From positions 1-40,009 of the forward strand of contig JAIPMN010019032.1 in NCBI GenBank assembly GCA_020650975.1: 40,009 bases of DNA, given 5' to 3'. The notes beneath the pieces were generated by a model. It was not told the origin of the DNA. It did not search any database and saw nothing but the letters and a program-made list of their open reading frames with translations. Made by a program: the position numbers and the translations under genes. Source of the stretch: Apostichopus californicus (Eukaryota; Echinodermata; Holothuroidea; Aspidochirotida; Stichopodidae). Position 1 is the stretch's first letter; every line of letters starts with the position of its first letter. Below are positions 11,898 to 24,756 of the stretch, piece by piece.

Positions 11898-14853
11898 CGG
11901 TAGTGCTCAATAAACTGACTGACTGAAAATGTGTGGCAGTTAAAGACTGAAACTGCCGAGTCTATAACAAATGCAACCAACCGTTGGGAAATTAATCTTG
12001 CCTGCGTCCTAAACAAGCAGCTGTCGTTAACAGAAACATTCATTGTGTGTGTTTATCATTCGATGGGTGTGTGTGTACCGAGGAGGGAGAAAAAAAGGGG
12101 GGGGGGGTTGTCAGTTGTACAGTAGGACTATAGGTCTTCAGTAGTATCATGAACTAGGTAACACAAGTCGAGTTGGGTCACTGCCGTCCAGGACAATAAT
12201 AGGCGGGCTTTATGGCGTAGTGGTCGGTACTGTACAACAGTCACGATCGTGGCTGATTTAATGCAAAATTCATCTCCAAATTTAGGGTAATTTAGTATCT
12301 GTAATTCTTTAACTTTACTTCTCTTGGAGAAAGGCTTGGAATCATTCCAAATGTTAGATTAAGCTTTTGGATTGATTGATTTTATTTATATATTTATTTA
12401 TTTATTTATCATTTTTGTCTTGCAATCTTTACAATTGTTCTATGTTTGCTTAAGATGCAGCCATGGCTTGTCAGATCTTCAGTATGAAGTGTGCAATAGT
12501 TATTTATTTATGCCGTGAGAGTTTCTTTTCATTTTAAACATGCCAAGCAATTTTAATGTCTTTTAGTTAAGTTATACAATGATCTTACAGGCAGGCAGAC
12601 ACCTGCAGACACATTGCAATGTTTACAGTTTATGTGTGCATATACATATAAAAAACATTCACAATTTTCCATATAATTTACACTCTATGAGGTATTTTAA
12701 AGCAACTTTAAGGATTTATGGTACTGGCAGCAATAATCTATCAACTAATCAACTTATGGTACTGATGAAGTGTACAAGTGTTTTGTAAAATCTCAAGCTT
12801 ACGGGCACCTAACTTCAGTAATTTTTACCTAATTTGGGGCATAAGTAAGGTCCATGAACATTCATAGTTTCCCCATGCAGCAGTATAAACCATTTTCCAA
12901 CCTTTCGTAGATTTGATATTGAAAATTTTAACTTTTGTATAGTAATTATAATGTTAACGATTTTGTCGTTATTAAGTCGCAGCAGGTCTGTACTTTATGA
13001 ACTAGAGGACGATAATTTTGTCAATACATATCTTTTTGTCACTTTTCCCGTACAGTACTGTATTCAGTGGTGTTGCCATAAACTTTGATAAACAGGGAGA
13101 GGGTGGGGGGGGGGGTGGGGATAGGCTGTTAAGATAATTGCATGATACAGTATGTGTTATACTTTCTATAGGATACCATTTACATTGCTTCATAATTGGT
13201 ATAGGAATGATAGAGAGGGATCAGTGTGGGGGAGGGGAGATAGTCAGGGGTTCAAATTAGTCCTCTTCATTTAAGAAAAGCACCCCCCACACTCAAACCC
13301 CACCCCACCCCAAATCACATTCAGTTCATGTTTTAAGTTTTAAACTTGTTAAGTACAAATTTTGTGTTCTTGATGTAGTCAGGTAGTATTATACATTGTA
13401 ACTGCAACAAGGGTCAAGAGTACAAGCTCTCATTTTCTGCCTTTGCTCACTCCCCTCCGACACTCAGATTTGAATAGAATCTAGAATAAGTAATGCTAAA
13501 GTAATGAGGCCCAATGCTTTATCAAACATGTATAGCTGGCTGCCACCATAAGTGCTTGCCTCTCCTGTACCATGTGGTACACAATTGGGTTCTACTGCTA
13601 CAGTGCAAGCTACCTATACCCTAGCAATTCTTTACTTTCAATTTTGGGGCTAAAGAAATTTTTCTCACTCAGTAACACACTGTCTGTCCGTTGTATAATT
13701 GTACAGGCAAGTGGGTCAGTAGCTCCTTGGTCAGTGCTGACCTTGATAAACTGATAGTAGCATCCTTTCTTAGCTTCCTTCACTAGCTTTGCTTGGTGGG
13801 GGCCGGGGGGGGGGGATCTTTAGAAGACCATCATTCATGCAAGCTGGGTATTATTGACATTTTTAAGACTCCAAAGCGCTACAGAGACGTTTTTCATCCA
13901 TGTATCCGTCTAAAATCCCTACCAGATGGGTTGCCTTGAAAATTGCCCTGGAATCAGATATCAGGCATGGTCAAGACCCTTTTTGAAACAAGTTATTTTA
14001 ACTGGGTAATAGCCATGATAGTTGTTGAGGTTCACAAAAGACTTGCCAATATGATATTTCTATCTTATATATATTATATTATCTCATCTTATATGTTGCA
14101 ATACTTTTGGTGTAATTATGTGTCAATGTTTAACATTTGGTTATTTCCAGAAGAATAGATCCTAATTTGTTGAATACTCTACTACTTTGTTGTATTTATC
14201 TTGATCATGTCCACAGCTTGAGCAGATGTAGAAGCCTAGTGCACCCCTCCCCCTACCACTCCCCCCTCACCCAACCCCTCCCACTTTAATTGTGCCAACT
14301 TCAAGACAAGAGTGGTTGTAGATTTTGAACTTCATTCAACGTCATCGATAAAGAAGTAAAATTTTGTTAGCAAACTGTTTATCTTCTGCAAAAGTAGTAG
14401 GGCTTGAGGTTTTGATCCTAGCAGGATCTTCTTCAAAATTGAGCTCCTTGTTAAGTTTCATGTTTAAGGTTTTTAAGTTTTATACCTTTGGAAGGTGGGA
14501 TGAGGCCTTTAATAGTCAGCTTAGATATTCTTAAAATAAAATACTTGAGGTATTAAACAACCATGTAAACCTCACAAATACATGACAAGGAGAAACATAA
14601 CGAAGGATTACGTCAATTAGCTTTCATTAGGTTTATTACTTTGGAAAGTAAGCTTGTGTACATATCAACAGCAATTTTAAAATCAGCCAGTGAAGATAGA
14701 AAAGTATAAACAAAAGTTGCTCTAAGTTAAAGTAATCCTGTACTAACTACCGTAAGCAAAAACAAAAACTTGAAGGTAAAAAGACACAGAAAAACACACA
14801 AAGAGGTCTTCTTCTATTCATCCCCCATAGAGGGCAGCCTTTCATCATCACAT

Positions 14854-14881
14854 TTAGAGTTCCTTTATAGAGAACTCTAAT
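14854..14881. other. Short perfect hairpin
   Basis: TTAGAGTTC and its reverse complement GAACTCTAA are separated by about 8-9 bases (CTTTATAGA). The small hairpin is isolated. It could be the scar of a fold-back element, but no larger structure surrounds it. Confidence 0.4.
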
Positions 14882-16996
14882 CACATTTAACCTCAGAAAG
14901 ACTATATATAAGTTGTCACTTTAAACTCCATGTTTTTGCCATGTTTTGACCATGGTTACATATAAAAAAAAAGTGCAAACACGTCACTTTATAACAACGC
15001 CAACCAGAGCAGTTTTCAAAGCAAATCGTCTACGCGACTTGTAGATACATATGGTGGTTAATTAAAGTTTGATTAGGTAGGCGTCGTTCACTGACTAAAA
15101 CAAGAATCGAGTGTTGTTTCAAAAAAGAAATGTGGTTAATTAATATACAATAACATATATATGGGCAAGGACTCTGGATTCCCACCAATGATATAATACA
15201 ATGTTTGAGTGGCGATGGTCGCCATGTTTACAAGGAAATAATTGTAGCAGATATCGTTAATATGTCAAACTGTCAATCTTAATAGAATTTCTGGATAAAT
15301 TTCAATCTAATACATCAAAAGTGTGTTTGTTTTTATACTGATATGATCAGATGAGGTTAACAATATGACATGTTCAAGATAATTGTGTATTGCACCAACC
15401 ATGTACGCAAAAGGAGTCCCTTATGTACTTCTACACGGTTTCATACACAGTTTAAAATGCAATTTCGTTTCTCTTACTCTTTCATTGTCAAATTTATTTC
15501 ATAAAAAGCCACGAATCAAAGTAAAAATATGATATATACCTTAAGTTAACATCGACAACACATTGACAACACAGGTAAAAGCTAGTTGAGTGTCCACATT
15601 ACTGATGAACACAAAAAATGTCAAATTTCAAGATACCTTATTCCAGGAATCGATTGCTAAATTTTCTTTTCAAACATCACAAAGATGTTAAAACAAGTGC
15701 TAACACAAACCATTACAAAAAGAGACATGAAAAAAAGAAAACCTAACTTAGAAATATCCTTACAACATTTTTGTAGGGTGATGAAACACAGTTCCGACTT
15801 TTGATACCACACAATTGGGACAAACTGCAGTATAAATGCTGCGAAAGCCTATACGACTTTGTTATCCATCAATGAAGATCGGCTAATTGCTTTTGCCACA
15901 ATTGAAACAATTCGCATCATCATTGGCATTGAGGCAATAATGAGTGCACATGGAATATTCATAAAACTTGTATAAATTTAAAATTTTCAAGATTTCCTTG
16001 CATGTATTAAAAAAGTTGGTCAAATGCTAAATATAAAGCAAATTTTTTGCTTTTAAAATATGTCAGTTTTATAGAAGCTCTTTCAGAAAGATATATTGCA
16101 CATATGATGCAACCATCAATATTGTATTGGGGGAGGGGGAGGGAGGCTCACATGTTATGCTGTCCAGGGGAGGGTTCCACCTCCCTTTGATAAAATTGTT
16201 AAAATGATTGTTAGGTGCAAAATGGTGCTAGATTTTGCAACTTTTGAGTTTTATCTCTTTAGGTTAGCACATAAATCTTGTTTATTTATGTACTGAATAT
16301 ACATTATGATTTTTTGTAACATTCTGTTTGGTGGTTAGAGGGGAGGTTAAGCTCCCCTTGGTTTTATACTGGGGGTGGGCTTTTAGCCCCCAGAAGTATA
16401 GCTGGTTACAACCCTGTGTTCAATAAAGTGTAAGCAAATTTATAAACATTTTAAGTTTTCTAAATGTGTACTTGTATACATGGTAGGTAGAGGCCTTACA
16501 GAAATTCATGGCCTCTCCAATTTTTTTGTGGTTACTGAAATCAAATTTATTTACAAATTTTGTAATATCTGAATTCCATACGAAAGTTCTTAATGGATAT
16601 TCACCGGTTTGAGAAAGTTGGATTTCACACAAGTGAAAAGATTTCTCTTAATATATATGATAGTAATTCACCAAATTTTAAAAAATATCATTAGTATGTC
16701 CACCAAGTAAGCTAGTCTAGAATAATCATAAATGGTTACAGAAGGTAACAAAAACAACTCCGCCTTCAACGTTCTGTTAGTGAAAAACATTTAATTTGTT
16801 ATTTTGACTGTCATCAACAACAGCTGAAGATAATTTTGAAAGTAACAAGTCAAGTAACATAAGCCACAAGGGAGGCACTCTTGGAAATGTTTCCAACAGC
16901 AATTCTCCAGCCGACCTAAGTTTGAAGGCACCATTCCTTCAAATGGATAAAAATTGAAATGCAAATGTATAGTTTTGCTCAGCCAGGCATCGGGCT

Positions 16997-19900
16997 CTAT
17001 ATCGTCGATGGAAGTTCGTCTGTTGCCATGTTCACCCCCGGTATCCTCAGGTAAGCGTGCTGTACCTCCACAGCGACCGTCATCCACCTGAAATCCGGGA
17101 TAAACGTCCAGAAATAGACCAGAAACGAAATGGCAAGGAGCCACTCAGATGAGGTGGCCACCTGGTGCAAAACGAAGCCCTGTTCGTAAAAGAGAAGAAC
17201 ATAAAGGTTATCAAGTGGTTAGCTGCATCTAAATATAAGGTTAGCACTGTGGAATATTATGAAGATGTAGATCCAGGAAGGAGGGGGATGGGGGGGGGGG
17301 GGTGGAGGGAGGATATGTACCATTTTCAACCCCAAAAAGTGAAAAGTACTTATTACCACAACCTTGCAAGTAGAGCTAAAATATAAACCTAAATTTATAC
17401 TTTTATAGTCTACATAAGCCTCAGACCCACCATTTTCGTATAAAAAATTTGAAAGAATCCCAGACCCCTACAAAGCAGTCAACTTAAACAACCCCAAGCC
17501 ACCTCCCCCCCCCCCCCCATCCCAATCCTGTTTAAAGCCTGGATATGCCCCTGATATAATATATATATATGTATGTATATATAAACAGGTTGATTACTAT
17601 AAATCACAGCATGAAGTTTGGTGGTATTTGGTAGGTTTTCGTGTTCCTCAATATCAAAGCTATGTATAAATATGTAGATACTGTTACAGCATTTGCCATG
17701 TTTGAAGGTAAAAGTGAACAGCCAATTTTTCAAAACGTGACTTTTTATCTACAGTCTCAATAATAATTTGGCTAAAATTTTTTGGACACAGTTAAAGCCG
17801 AAAACATAAATTCTGAGCTTTCCCAAAGTTATACGTTAACATTTGGCACATTGGGTGAGTTAGGGAAATCTTTTTTTAATCCTCATTCTGGTGAAACCTG
17901 ATCGATACCGAATGTTAGGTTTGTGTTCTTAGCATCTTGAAGTTACTGTATACCATCCAATATGAATACATGACTTAATTTATACAGATACTGATTGACA
18001 TGTTCATTTGAACATTCTCCTCCCCTTCCCCCCCCCCCCACCAAAGAACTACAGTCACATGTCTTACTCCCCCCAGATCCACTTGTCAACGAGAACATTG
18101 TTCCAATAATGTAATGAATGTTATGAATGTTGACTAGACCGTTAAGATCTAATGCATAGGGATTTAAACCACTTTTATTGAATATAAATAAAAAATTTGA
18201 AGAAAAAATCTTAAATGAACAAAAATGTTCGTAATGCTGTTTATATACCAAAGTGTTGTGTGAATAACAGTAACATATTTCGTAGCAGATAAAGAAAGAA
18301 AGAAAGGAAGATAAAAAAAGGACTTACATCGTCAGTGTCGTGCCATATTAACGGATTAAGACCTGCGTGCATCTTCAGAGCTTTCGAGGTATAAACCATA
18401 GCTGGTAGAATACGGTAAGGAAGTTTAATCTGTGAACAGCTGATTTTCAGATTGAGAATTCCAAGTCATTAGCTGTGTGTGATGAAACTGATCCCCTAAT
18501 CCACTCTATCATCTGCAGAAGACTAATAGGAACAAGCCCCTTCCACCACCCCCCCCCTCCCCAAAAGAAAAAAGTAGGGTCATAGGGTGGGATACATACA
18601 ATTAGATAGCAGGGTATATTAGACCAACAGTCTATGGGTTGTCTTCATGATCCCCTCATCCACTCTATCATCTACAGAGGACTAATAAGAACAAGCCCCT
18701 CCCCCTCCCTCCCCAAAAGAAAAATCCCCCTTGTTTTGCCTCATTTTGCAAATCTTGATCCTTTTAAAGTAGGGTCATATAAAAGGTGAGATACATAGAT
18801 AGATACAATTAGATAGCAGGGTATATTAGACCAACAGACTGTCTATGGGTTGTCTTCATGACCAAAAATATGGAGTAATGTACTGTATATCAAACCCAGA
18901 ATGCAAAAATGCATTGTGGTTTCGATGATGTAACATGAGCAGTTTTCTTCATGAATCTGACGTAATGTATGGTGATGGTGTACATGTCTACAAGGGTTTC
19001 ACGATTTGACCTCTGATGACCCTAAATGACCTTTGACCTCCACCAAAAACAATAGGCTTCTTTAACTAAAAAACTTAAAAAAGACAATGTAAGACCAACT
19101 GTTAATTGGTCAAGAGATTGGCAGCTTTTATCATGAATTCTGACTCTGAATTTTTTTTTTTATGTAAAAGGATACTTATTATGAAGAGAAAGAAACAGGA
19201 GACCGAGAGAAACAATCTCAGGCAGGTGATCGAACCCCTGTTTCGAAGCTTAAAGGAGATCCACGTGTGTAGTATGGTGTAAATACTCCCGACACCGAAA
19301 CACATCATAGCCCCGATCATGTGAACACTTGCAACGTTTAACTCCTGCATAGAAAGAAAAAAAGAAAGAGAAAAAGCCATCTAGGTATAAAAGAATATTT
19401 TGAAACACTTTTTGACAGACCTAAGCAAATTGTCATTTAACATAGGTCTACATTCATGTTTTCAATGGCGACATTTCTTATTCCTTATCTTTAATTCATA
19501 TGGTAGCCACTTAAAGAAAACTAGTGCATCTTTTCGATAGCTGGCAGCAGTCAATTAACAAACATACCGAGGCAATTGTCATTTCATATAACATAGACGG
19601 TCATGTTTTTCGTACCAACATTTCTTATTCCTTTTCGAAATGGTATCGACTTAAAGAGGGAAAGTGCATCTGTTCACTACTTTGTCAATAGGAAGCCAGA
19701 GCCCTTCATGACCCAAATTACGATTTGATTTCAAGGTACCGTGGTTGCACACAAACCTGGAAGTTTGCCACTAAGGACATTCCAAAGCAAGCTATGATTC
19801 CCAGGACGAAACCGACTCGATTCATAAGCGACACAGAGTTATTCCCCTCGGCAGCGATTCCAACCTGTTTGAACCTGATGAATATGCATGCCAAAGCTAA

Positions 19901-22900
19901 ATGAGAAAGAGAAAGAGAGGAAGTCGTCAAAAGATTTTCGAGGTTGGTTCTCTTTTAAGCACATCTTATCGCTAGTTATCGTCATTTAAATACCCTAAAA
20001 TTATGGTGTATCAAAGTGATTGCATGTCAATTTAACTTAATCCAATTAGGAGAGCAACTGAGAACGGTTTTCACCTGCGGTCCTTCAGGAATGGAAAGAG
20101 ATAATTATAAGGGCACCCCAATTAGTTACAATGAATGACAATATTTGAACAAATTAAGACAAAATATGTAGATTTTTTCAACTGTGGTCTGCTGACAACT
20201 CCCAAACTCTAAAAGATCTGCAGTCTCCCACAAAACCCCAAATTCACTAAGCTTTAATCGTACATTTAATGACGTCGTTTTTGATACAAAACTTGTATAA
20301 TTTTACCTGCTGCTGCTGTCATATTGAGTAACTGACCAAAGACACAGCTTTCTGGTGGCATGGCACCAGTGTCGCTGATGAATGGTAAACCAGCGATCAC
20401 ATGACCCAACTTGACCGCAATGCAATACCTTGAAAAGAAACGACAACGAAAAATCATTATTTAAAGGATGTGAAGACTCGCGCAAAAAGAAATGTCTAAT
20501 GCCGGTAATTTGACCTAATTTCGAATGAGGTGTAACAGAAGTGTTAAACCCCACCATCGATCACAGAAAATACACACACAGCTTGCTACCGTCGGTAATT
20601 AGACACTAGTATACGGTCAGTACATACAGCTGCGGTCAATACCCACAACACAGTATATACAAACGATACAGTGATGGACATCTCAGGTCCAGCTAAAGAT
20701 AACAAGGTATCACGTTTCATTACTGTCTGCATTTTGTAGCGACACAAACAAAACGTCACTTGCAAGCAACAGAAAGTTAACTTTTACAGATGGCCGCACA
20801 CGGTTTGGGGCGACTCTTCAATGGCTTTAAATACCGTAGATATATTAACCAAACAAGCAGACACCTGGCTAAACGTAATGCATCGGTAACACAATATGAA
20901 GGGAAAAAAAGAAAAGAAATAAATTGATTCTACTACGAAGTAATCTCCTCTTCTCCAGATTTCGTCTGCTTATCTGGCAAAATCTGCTTTCAAAACTTTT
21001 CTCTTAATTGGAATTAGAAATGGGGTGCATGTAGGCTACAGTATTACTTAGGCTAGGAATATAACGAAAAGTCAGTTTTTTTTAAGGAAATAGCTTTATA
21101 ATATGCTTATAAATTATCCATTGTCTTCTGCTGCAATAACATTGATATTCTAAACCACCAATTGTTTGTCAGTTCTGTTATTTATGTTTTCTAATTTTGT
21201 AAACATGCGATCTGTTGAAACCCCGAAAAGTTGCTAGACTAATTTTACACTGTTTCGTCTTTCTTGACATATTTTAGTAGGATTTTGCCCATTTCTCTCA
21301 AAATTTTCCATATAAATGTCCCTGATATTTGGGATGAAAAATCTTAAAATATGCCTGTTTTTGTGAATGCAAACAAGTGCAGAGTCCCTTTAAAGTGTAA
21401 GGGGGGAGTAAAGTCATTTATTTGTTGTGAACAATACATTAGTTGCAGTATCGGCAGTTTTAAAATGCAAGTTTAATGTTCTGTTTGTTAACTGATTTAT
21501 GAAACTCCTTGTGTCAGCAATTAAACTTTCCCACAGTACAGACAGTTCAACGAAAGTATCTATTGAGAAAATTTATATAGACTAAGTACGTACGTGCATC
21601 AAACTTGTGTGAATATTCTTGTGTACATACACACTTTGAACATTTGATTAAAGACAGCATTCACTAGGCAAGGATCTGCTGTTCAACAAATTCTCCAACA
21701 TGGGTATAAGAAATACGGACATACTGTTATCTAAATACTTTATGGTAAGATAGCAAGAGTTATTTCATCAGACCTGTACCAACAGTAGTTATATCAACAG
21801 CAACATTAGTTTTGTAATTTTTAGAAAATTCTTCAATTCTCTATAAATTAGAAACTAGAGAAAGAGTCTAGAAGAAAATGAGCTCAGAAGGAAGAAAGGA
21901 ATTTAAAGGGTGTGAAGACTCGTGCACAAAGAAATGTCTCATGCCGGTAATCTGACCTAGTTTCGAATGAGGTGTAACAGAAGTGTTAGACACCACCATC
22001 GATCCCATAAAATACACACACAGCTTGCTACCGTCGGTAATTAGACACTATGTGCACAGTCAATACATGCAGCTATGGTCAATACCCACAACACAGTGTA
22101 CATAGCAGTGTGGACATCTCAGGTCTAGATGAAAGATAACAAGGTATCACGTTTCATTACTGTCTGCATTTTGTAGCGACAAGAAGAAAATGTCATTTGC
22201 AAGCATTGGAAAGTTAATATTTTCAGAGCGCGGCACGCGGTTTGGGGCGAGTCTTCAATGCCTTTCAGCAAACTTTACAAGGTTTACAGCATGTTCCTTC
22301 CCGACCGAGGAAGGATGAAAGCTTTGCTTACTTTGTGAAGTGGAACAATATTTAACATAGCAGAATTCAGAGTTTGATTTCAACAACTAGCATCATTTTT
22401 TGGTTTTATTTTGGTGACATATCCCATTTTTTTTTGGCCAGATGGAGGAAATCTATTGTATTGCCTATAGAAGCAATGACATACGTTTCTATTAACATGT
22501 CTTGACATGGTTCAAGAAGTATTAATATACAGCACAGTGGTTTGTTTCAGATTGTAACCTGCTCATAATTTACATACAGTGTATAAACTTAATAATAACA
22601 CTGTATAACGTGCAACGTTGGACATATTGATTATGTCCATGGATATTAATTACATATTTATTGAATATATGGATGCTGTGGAGGATTACTTAGTAGCAGC
22701 CAAACTATGTGACACAAATGAAATGAAAAATGAAAGTTGAATGTTAAGTCTAAAACTGCATGACATAATTTAAGGGTTTCCTTTCTAATGATTTTATAAG
22801 TATTTAAGGGCTTTCAAACAAGAATGAATTGAAATTGAAATTGAAAAACTATTTATTTCCACTTCACCAAAACATAAACAAAGTGAACATATAACATTTG

Positions 22901-23500
22901 AATAAACAATACAAATACATTCCATAGAAATTAAACAATGGATAAACATACAAATGATGTGAAGTGGAGGAGACCTGGCAGAAGCAGAGCTTATCAAGGC
23001 CAGGCCACCAACAATTTAGCATTAGAATTAGATCTTACTGTGTAGATGTAAAACCTGGATCATTTTATCAAAGAAAGAGAAACTACTACATAGATGCCTG
23101 ATATCAACAGTTAATGAGTAGTTTTTCTTTTGTGAAGTCCTGGCCACTTTACCGTCAAAAGTGTAGCAGATCTTCAATACTGATATCATAAAAAGTCTGG
23201 GACTTGTTCACTATTTAAAAAAACAACCTACATATTAAAGGGATACTGTATTAACAAATCGTTTGCACTCATATTCGGTGAGTTCTTTTGTGTGACAGAG
23301 ACTTTCATTTTGGGACTTCAGGAATCAAAAGTCAATATATAGAAATTTCTAATCAATTCTACTTGAAACACTTGAAGATATATACAACCATGTACACTGT
23401 AGGTACTGGTCACTTACGGTATAAGAATACTGCATAGGAGTAAGAGGCCAACCAGGATCGGAAGCCAGGAGAGTTCTGCAGCCAGCCACGACAGACACAT
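16997..23500 (-). CDS. DRAM family lysosomal/autophagy membrane protein
   Basis: Six minus-strand exons (23500-23418, 20428-20307, 19896-19757, 19344-19176, 18401-18328, 17179-16997) join in phase to a complete 256-residue protein; human DRAM1 has 238 and DRAM2 266. The family signature PFISDTG is at residues 43-49, followed by PPESC (52-56), a loop typical of the DRAM/TMEM150 (Frag1/Sfk1) family. Later blocks FGMSLVANFQEL and, near the C-terminus, HQVATSSEW and YFWTFIPDF also match the family. Six hydrophobic spans are expected. Two sequons (NMT near 63 and NNS in the second half of exon 3) are visible. DRAM1 and DRAM2 are lysosomal membrane proteins promoting autophagy, DRAM1 under p53. ANFQEL and PPES look more like DRAM1 than DRAM2, but this may be a single invertebrate co-orthologue. 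I chose the ATG at 23500 because it gives the short N-terminus usual for the family; an in-frame upstream ATG at 23599 exists. Confidence 0.93.
17287..17300. repeat. G-run in exon-flanking region
   Basis: A G-run of about 12 bases sits in a G-rich stretch (17280-17312) upstream of DRAM-like exon 6 on its transcribed strand, where it is a C-run. A matching C13 run lies at 17503-17518. Confidence 0.7.
17557..17586. repeat. (TA)n microsatellite
   Basis: ATATATATATATGTATGTATATATA simple repeat in DRAM-like intron 5. Confidence 0.8.
18490..18862. repeat. Tandem duplication in a DRAM-like intron
   Basis: Two adjacent direct copies, 18490-18648 and 18649 to about 18862, share GATCCCCT(A/C)ATCCACTCTATCATCT, a C-rich middle, AAAAGAAAAA, AGTAGGGTCATA, ATTAGATAGCAGGGTATATTAGACCAACAG and a TGTCTTCATGA end. 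The second copy has an extra block of about 55 bp (near 18727-18770 and 18782-18800). Close similarity points to a recent duplication. It lies between coding exons 4 and 5. Confidence 0.85.
20461..20830 (+). repeat. ~370-bp repeat, copy 1
   Basis: This segment recurs as a direct copy at about 21901-22268 at roughly 85-90% identity by eye. Shared words include GTGTGAAGACTCG-like, AATGTCT(A/C)ATGCCGGTAAT, CACACACAGCTTGCTACCGTC, AACAAGGTATCACG and GGTTTGGGGCGA. Copy 1 starts only about 32 bp upstream of DRAM-like exon 2 (acceptor at 20428 on the minus strand). No terminal inverted repeats or coding frame are clear, so it is an unclassified dispersed family. I suspect more copies elsewhere in the genome. 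Confidence 0.85.
21901..22268 (+). repeat. ~370-bp repeat, copy 2
   Basis: Second direct copy of the 20461-20830 segment, about 1.44 kb away, with single-base changes and a few short indels. The 1.07 kb between the copies is not duplicated, so this is not a simple tandem duplication of the whole region. Both are in DRAM-like intron 1. Confidence 0.85.
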
Positions 23501-23639
23501 TATTACACACTTGTTTCTACTTTCCAAGTGTTTCCAACCCTGTCTTTCTTTCAAGTATAATAAACTGCAAGAAAATGAACTGAGACAAGAAATTTGCATT
23601 TTAATGTTACTTATTGTACATATTATGTAGCCAGGGTCA

Positions 23640-23703
23640 TGGCTGGGAGAGGGGGTGGGGAGAGGAGGTGGGGAGAGTGGGTGGGGAGAGGAGGTGTGGG
23701 CAC
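23640..23703 (+). repeat. G-rich minisatellite with quadruplex potential
   Basis: Tandem GTGGGGAGAGGAG-like units give many runs of three to five G within about 60 bp, well above the four runs needed for a G-quadruplex on the plus strand. It lies 140-200 bp upstream of the first DRAM-like coding exon (minus strand), thus in its promoter or 5' UTR. Two further runs (23826-23843 G-rich, 23939-23950 C-run) follow. Confidence 0.7.
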
Positions 23704-24756
23704 TCCTATTGTCAGTGAAGAAGAAAGGGTTCAGTCAGTGGATTTTTTCATTCAGCCAAGGAAAAATTTGACCACTAAGTATGCTGCCAAATGCACCATT
23801 TGACGTCTAAAGATCTATTTTTCTCCGGGGAGGGGGGGGGGGAAGGGGAGAGGTCCCAATCCCCGTACATGGGAGTAACTTGACTGATCCCAGGGCAGCA
23901 CCACTTACATTACAAAATTCTTGAATCCCCTTTGGTTCCCCCCCCCCCCCAATAAAGGTTCAGGCCTTTACCTACAGTAAGGCAGTTTGTAAATTTTGAA
24001 CTTAAAAGCAAAAACATATTTTCAATGTGCATTACAGGGCTATGTGAAATTATTCAATGTTGTTGCCATGATCTGTGATTTCATGAATGAATTGGGATTA
24101 CAATTATTGTAAAATCTGCCAGAAAATGTTGTTAAAAACAGGGAAATGAGGATAGGCTGGATGTGGGGATTACCTCGATTTCTATGCAGTAGAGAAATTG
24201 TAACAACTAACAATAACAGTCAAGGTACAGCCTTGACAGCAACTACTGCACAACCTAGGCAGCTAAAAGTACTTATTCCTGGGGTACAGTCTAGATTAGC
24301 TTAGGCTTAATGTAGCCTAGGCCTACGCACAAAAAGAATTCTTCCGCAATGGGAGAGAAAGTCTAACTTGGTTATTATATTAGCAAAGAGATATTCAAAA
24401 AGGTGCAGAATATTCTGAAAGCTCAAGAAATTAACAAATCTTAGACAAATTATTGAGTTCTTACAAGTCTTTAGTCAAATTATCAGCAACAGATCCCTCA
24501 GTTATTCGCTCTGTAACAGTTGCAATACTACCAGTACACATTGAGTGCTGAATATTATGCCCTACATGAACTGTGCCAACTTGTAGGGAACATATAACTC
24601 TAAAGGCTTGTCAAAGTCAGAACTGGTGATATTATTTTACAATTCTGAACATTTCATTACTATAGATACAAATAATAAATATTTACAACAATTAAACGTT
24701 TTGAAAATTCAATATGATATCAGCTTAAATGATAAACTCTAAGTTGGTTTATTTAT

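Larger units (their letters stand above)
10458..16996. other. Long gene-poor convergent interval
   Basis: This 6.5-kb stretch lies between the stop codons of the EGF-like gene (plus) and the DRAM-like gene (minus), so it should hold both 3' UTRs. A plus-strand AATAAA at 11390-11395 could end the EGF-like mRNA. Minus-strand AATAAA copies (TTTATT at 16546-16551 and 16281-16286) could end the DRAM-like mRNA. The rest shows a CTC microsatellite (11851-11897), an ATTT-rich tract (12380-12412), many C/G-rich patches (12099, 13083-13120, 13285-13320, 13800-13815, 14243-14282, 16129-16200) and no supportable exon. Confidence 0.6.

Noticed and set aside
11753-12043. Minus-strand frame with a poly-Gly tract
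   Set aside because: The glycine run comes from the CTC microsatellite; no other support.
12210-12265. tRNA-like segment (GGCTTTATGGCGTAGTGGTC)
   Set aside because: Only an A-box resemblance; no B box or cloverleaf.
16791-17144. 117-codon minus-strand frame starting in DRAM exon 6
   Set aside because: It is an alternative frame over the true exon, which encodes the family C-terminus in another phase.
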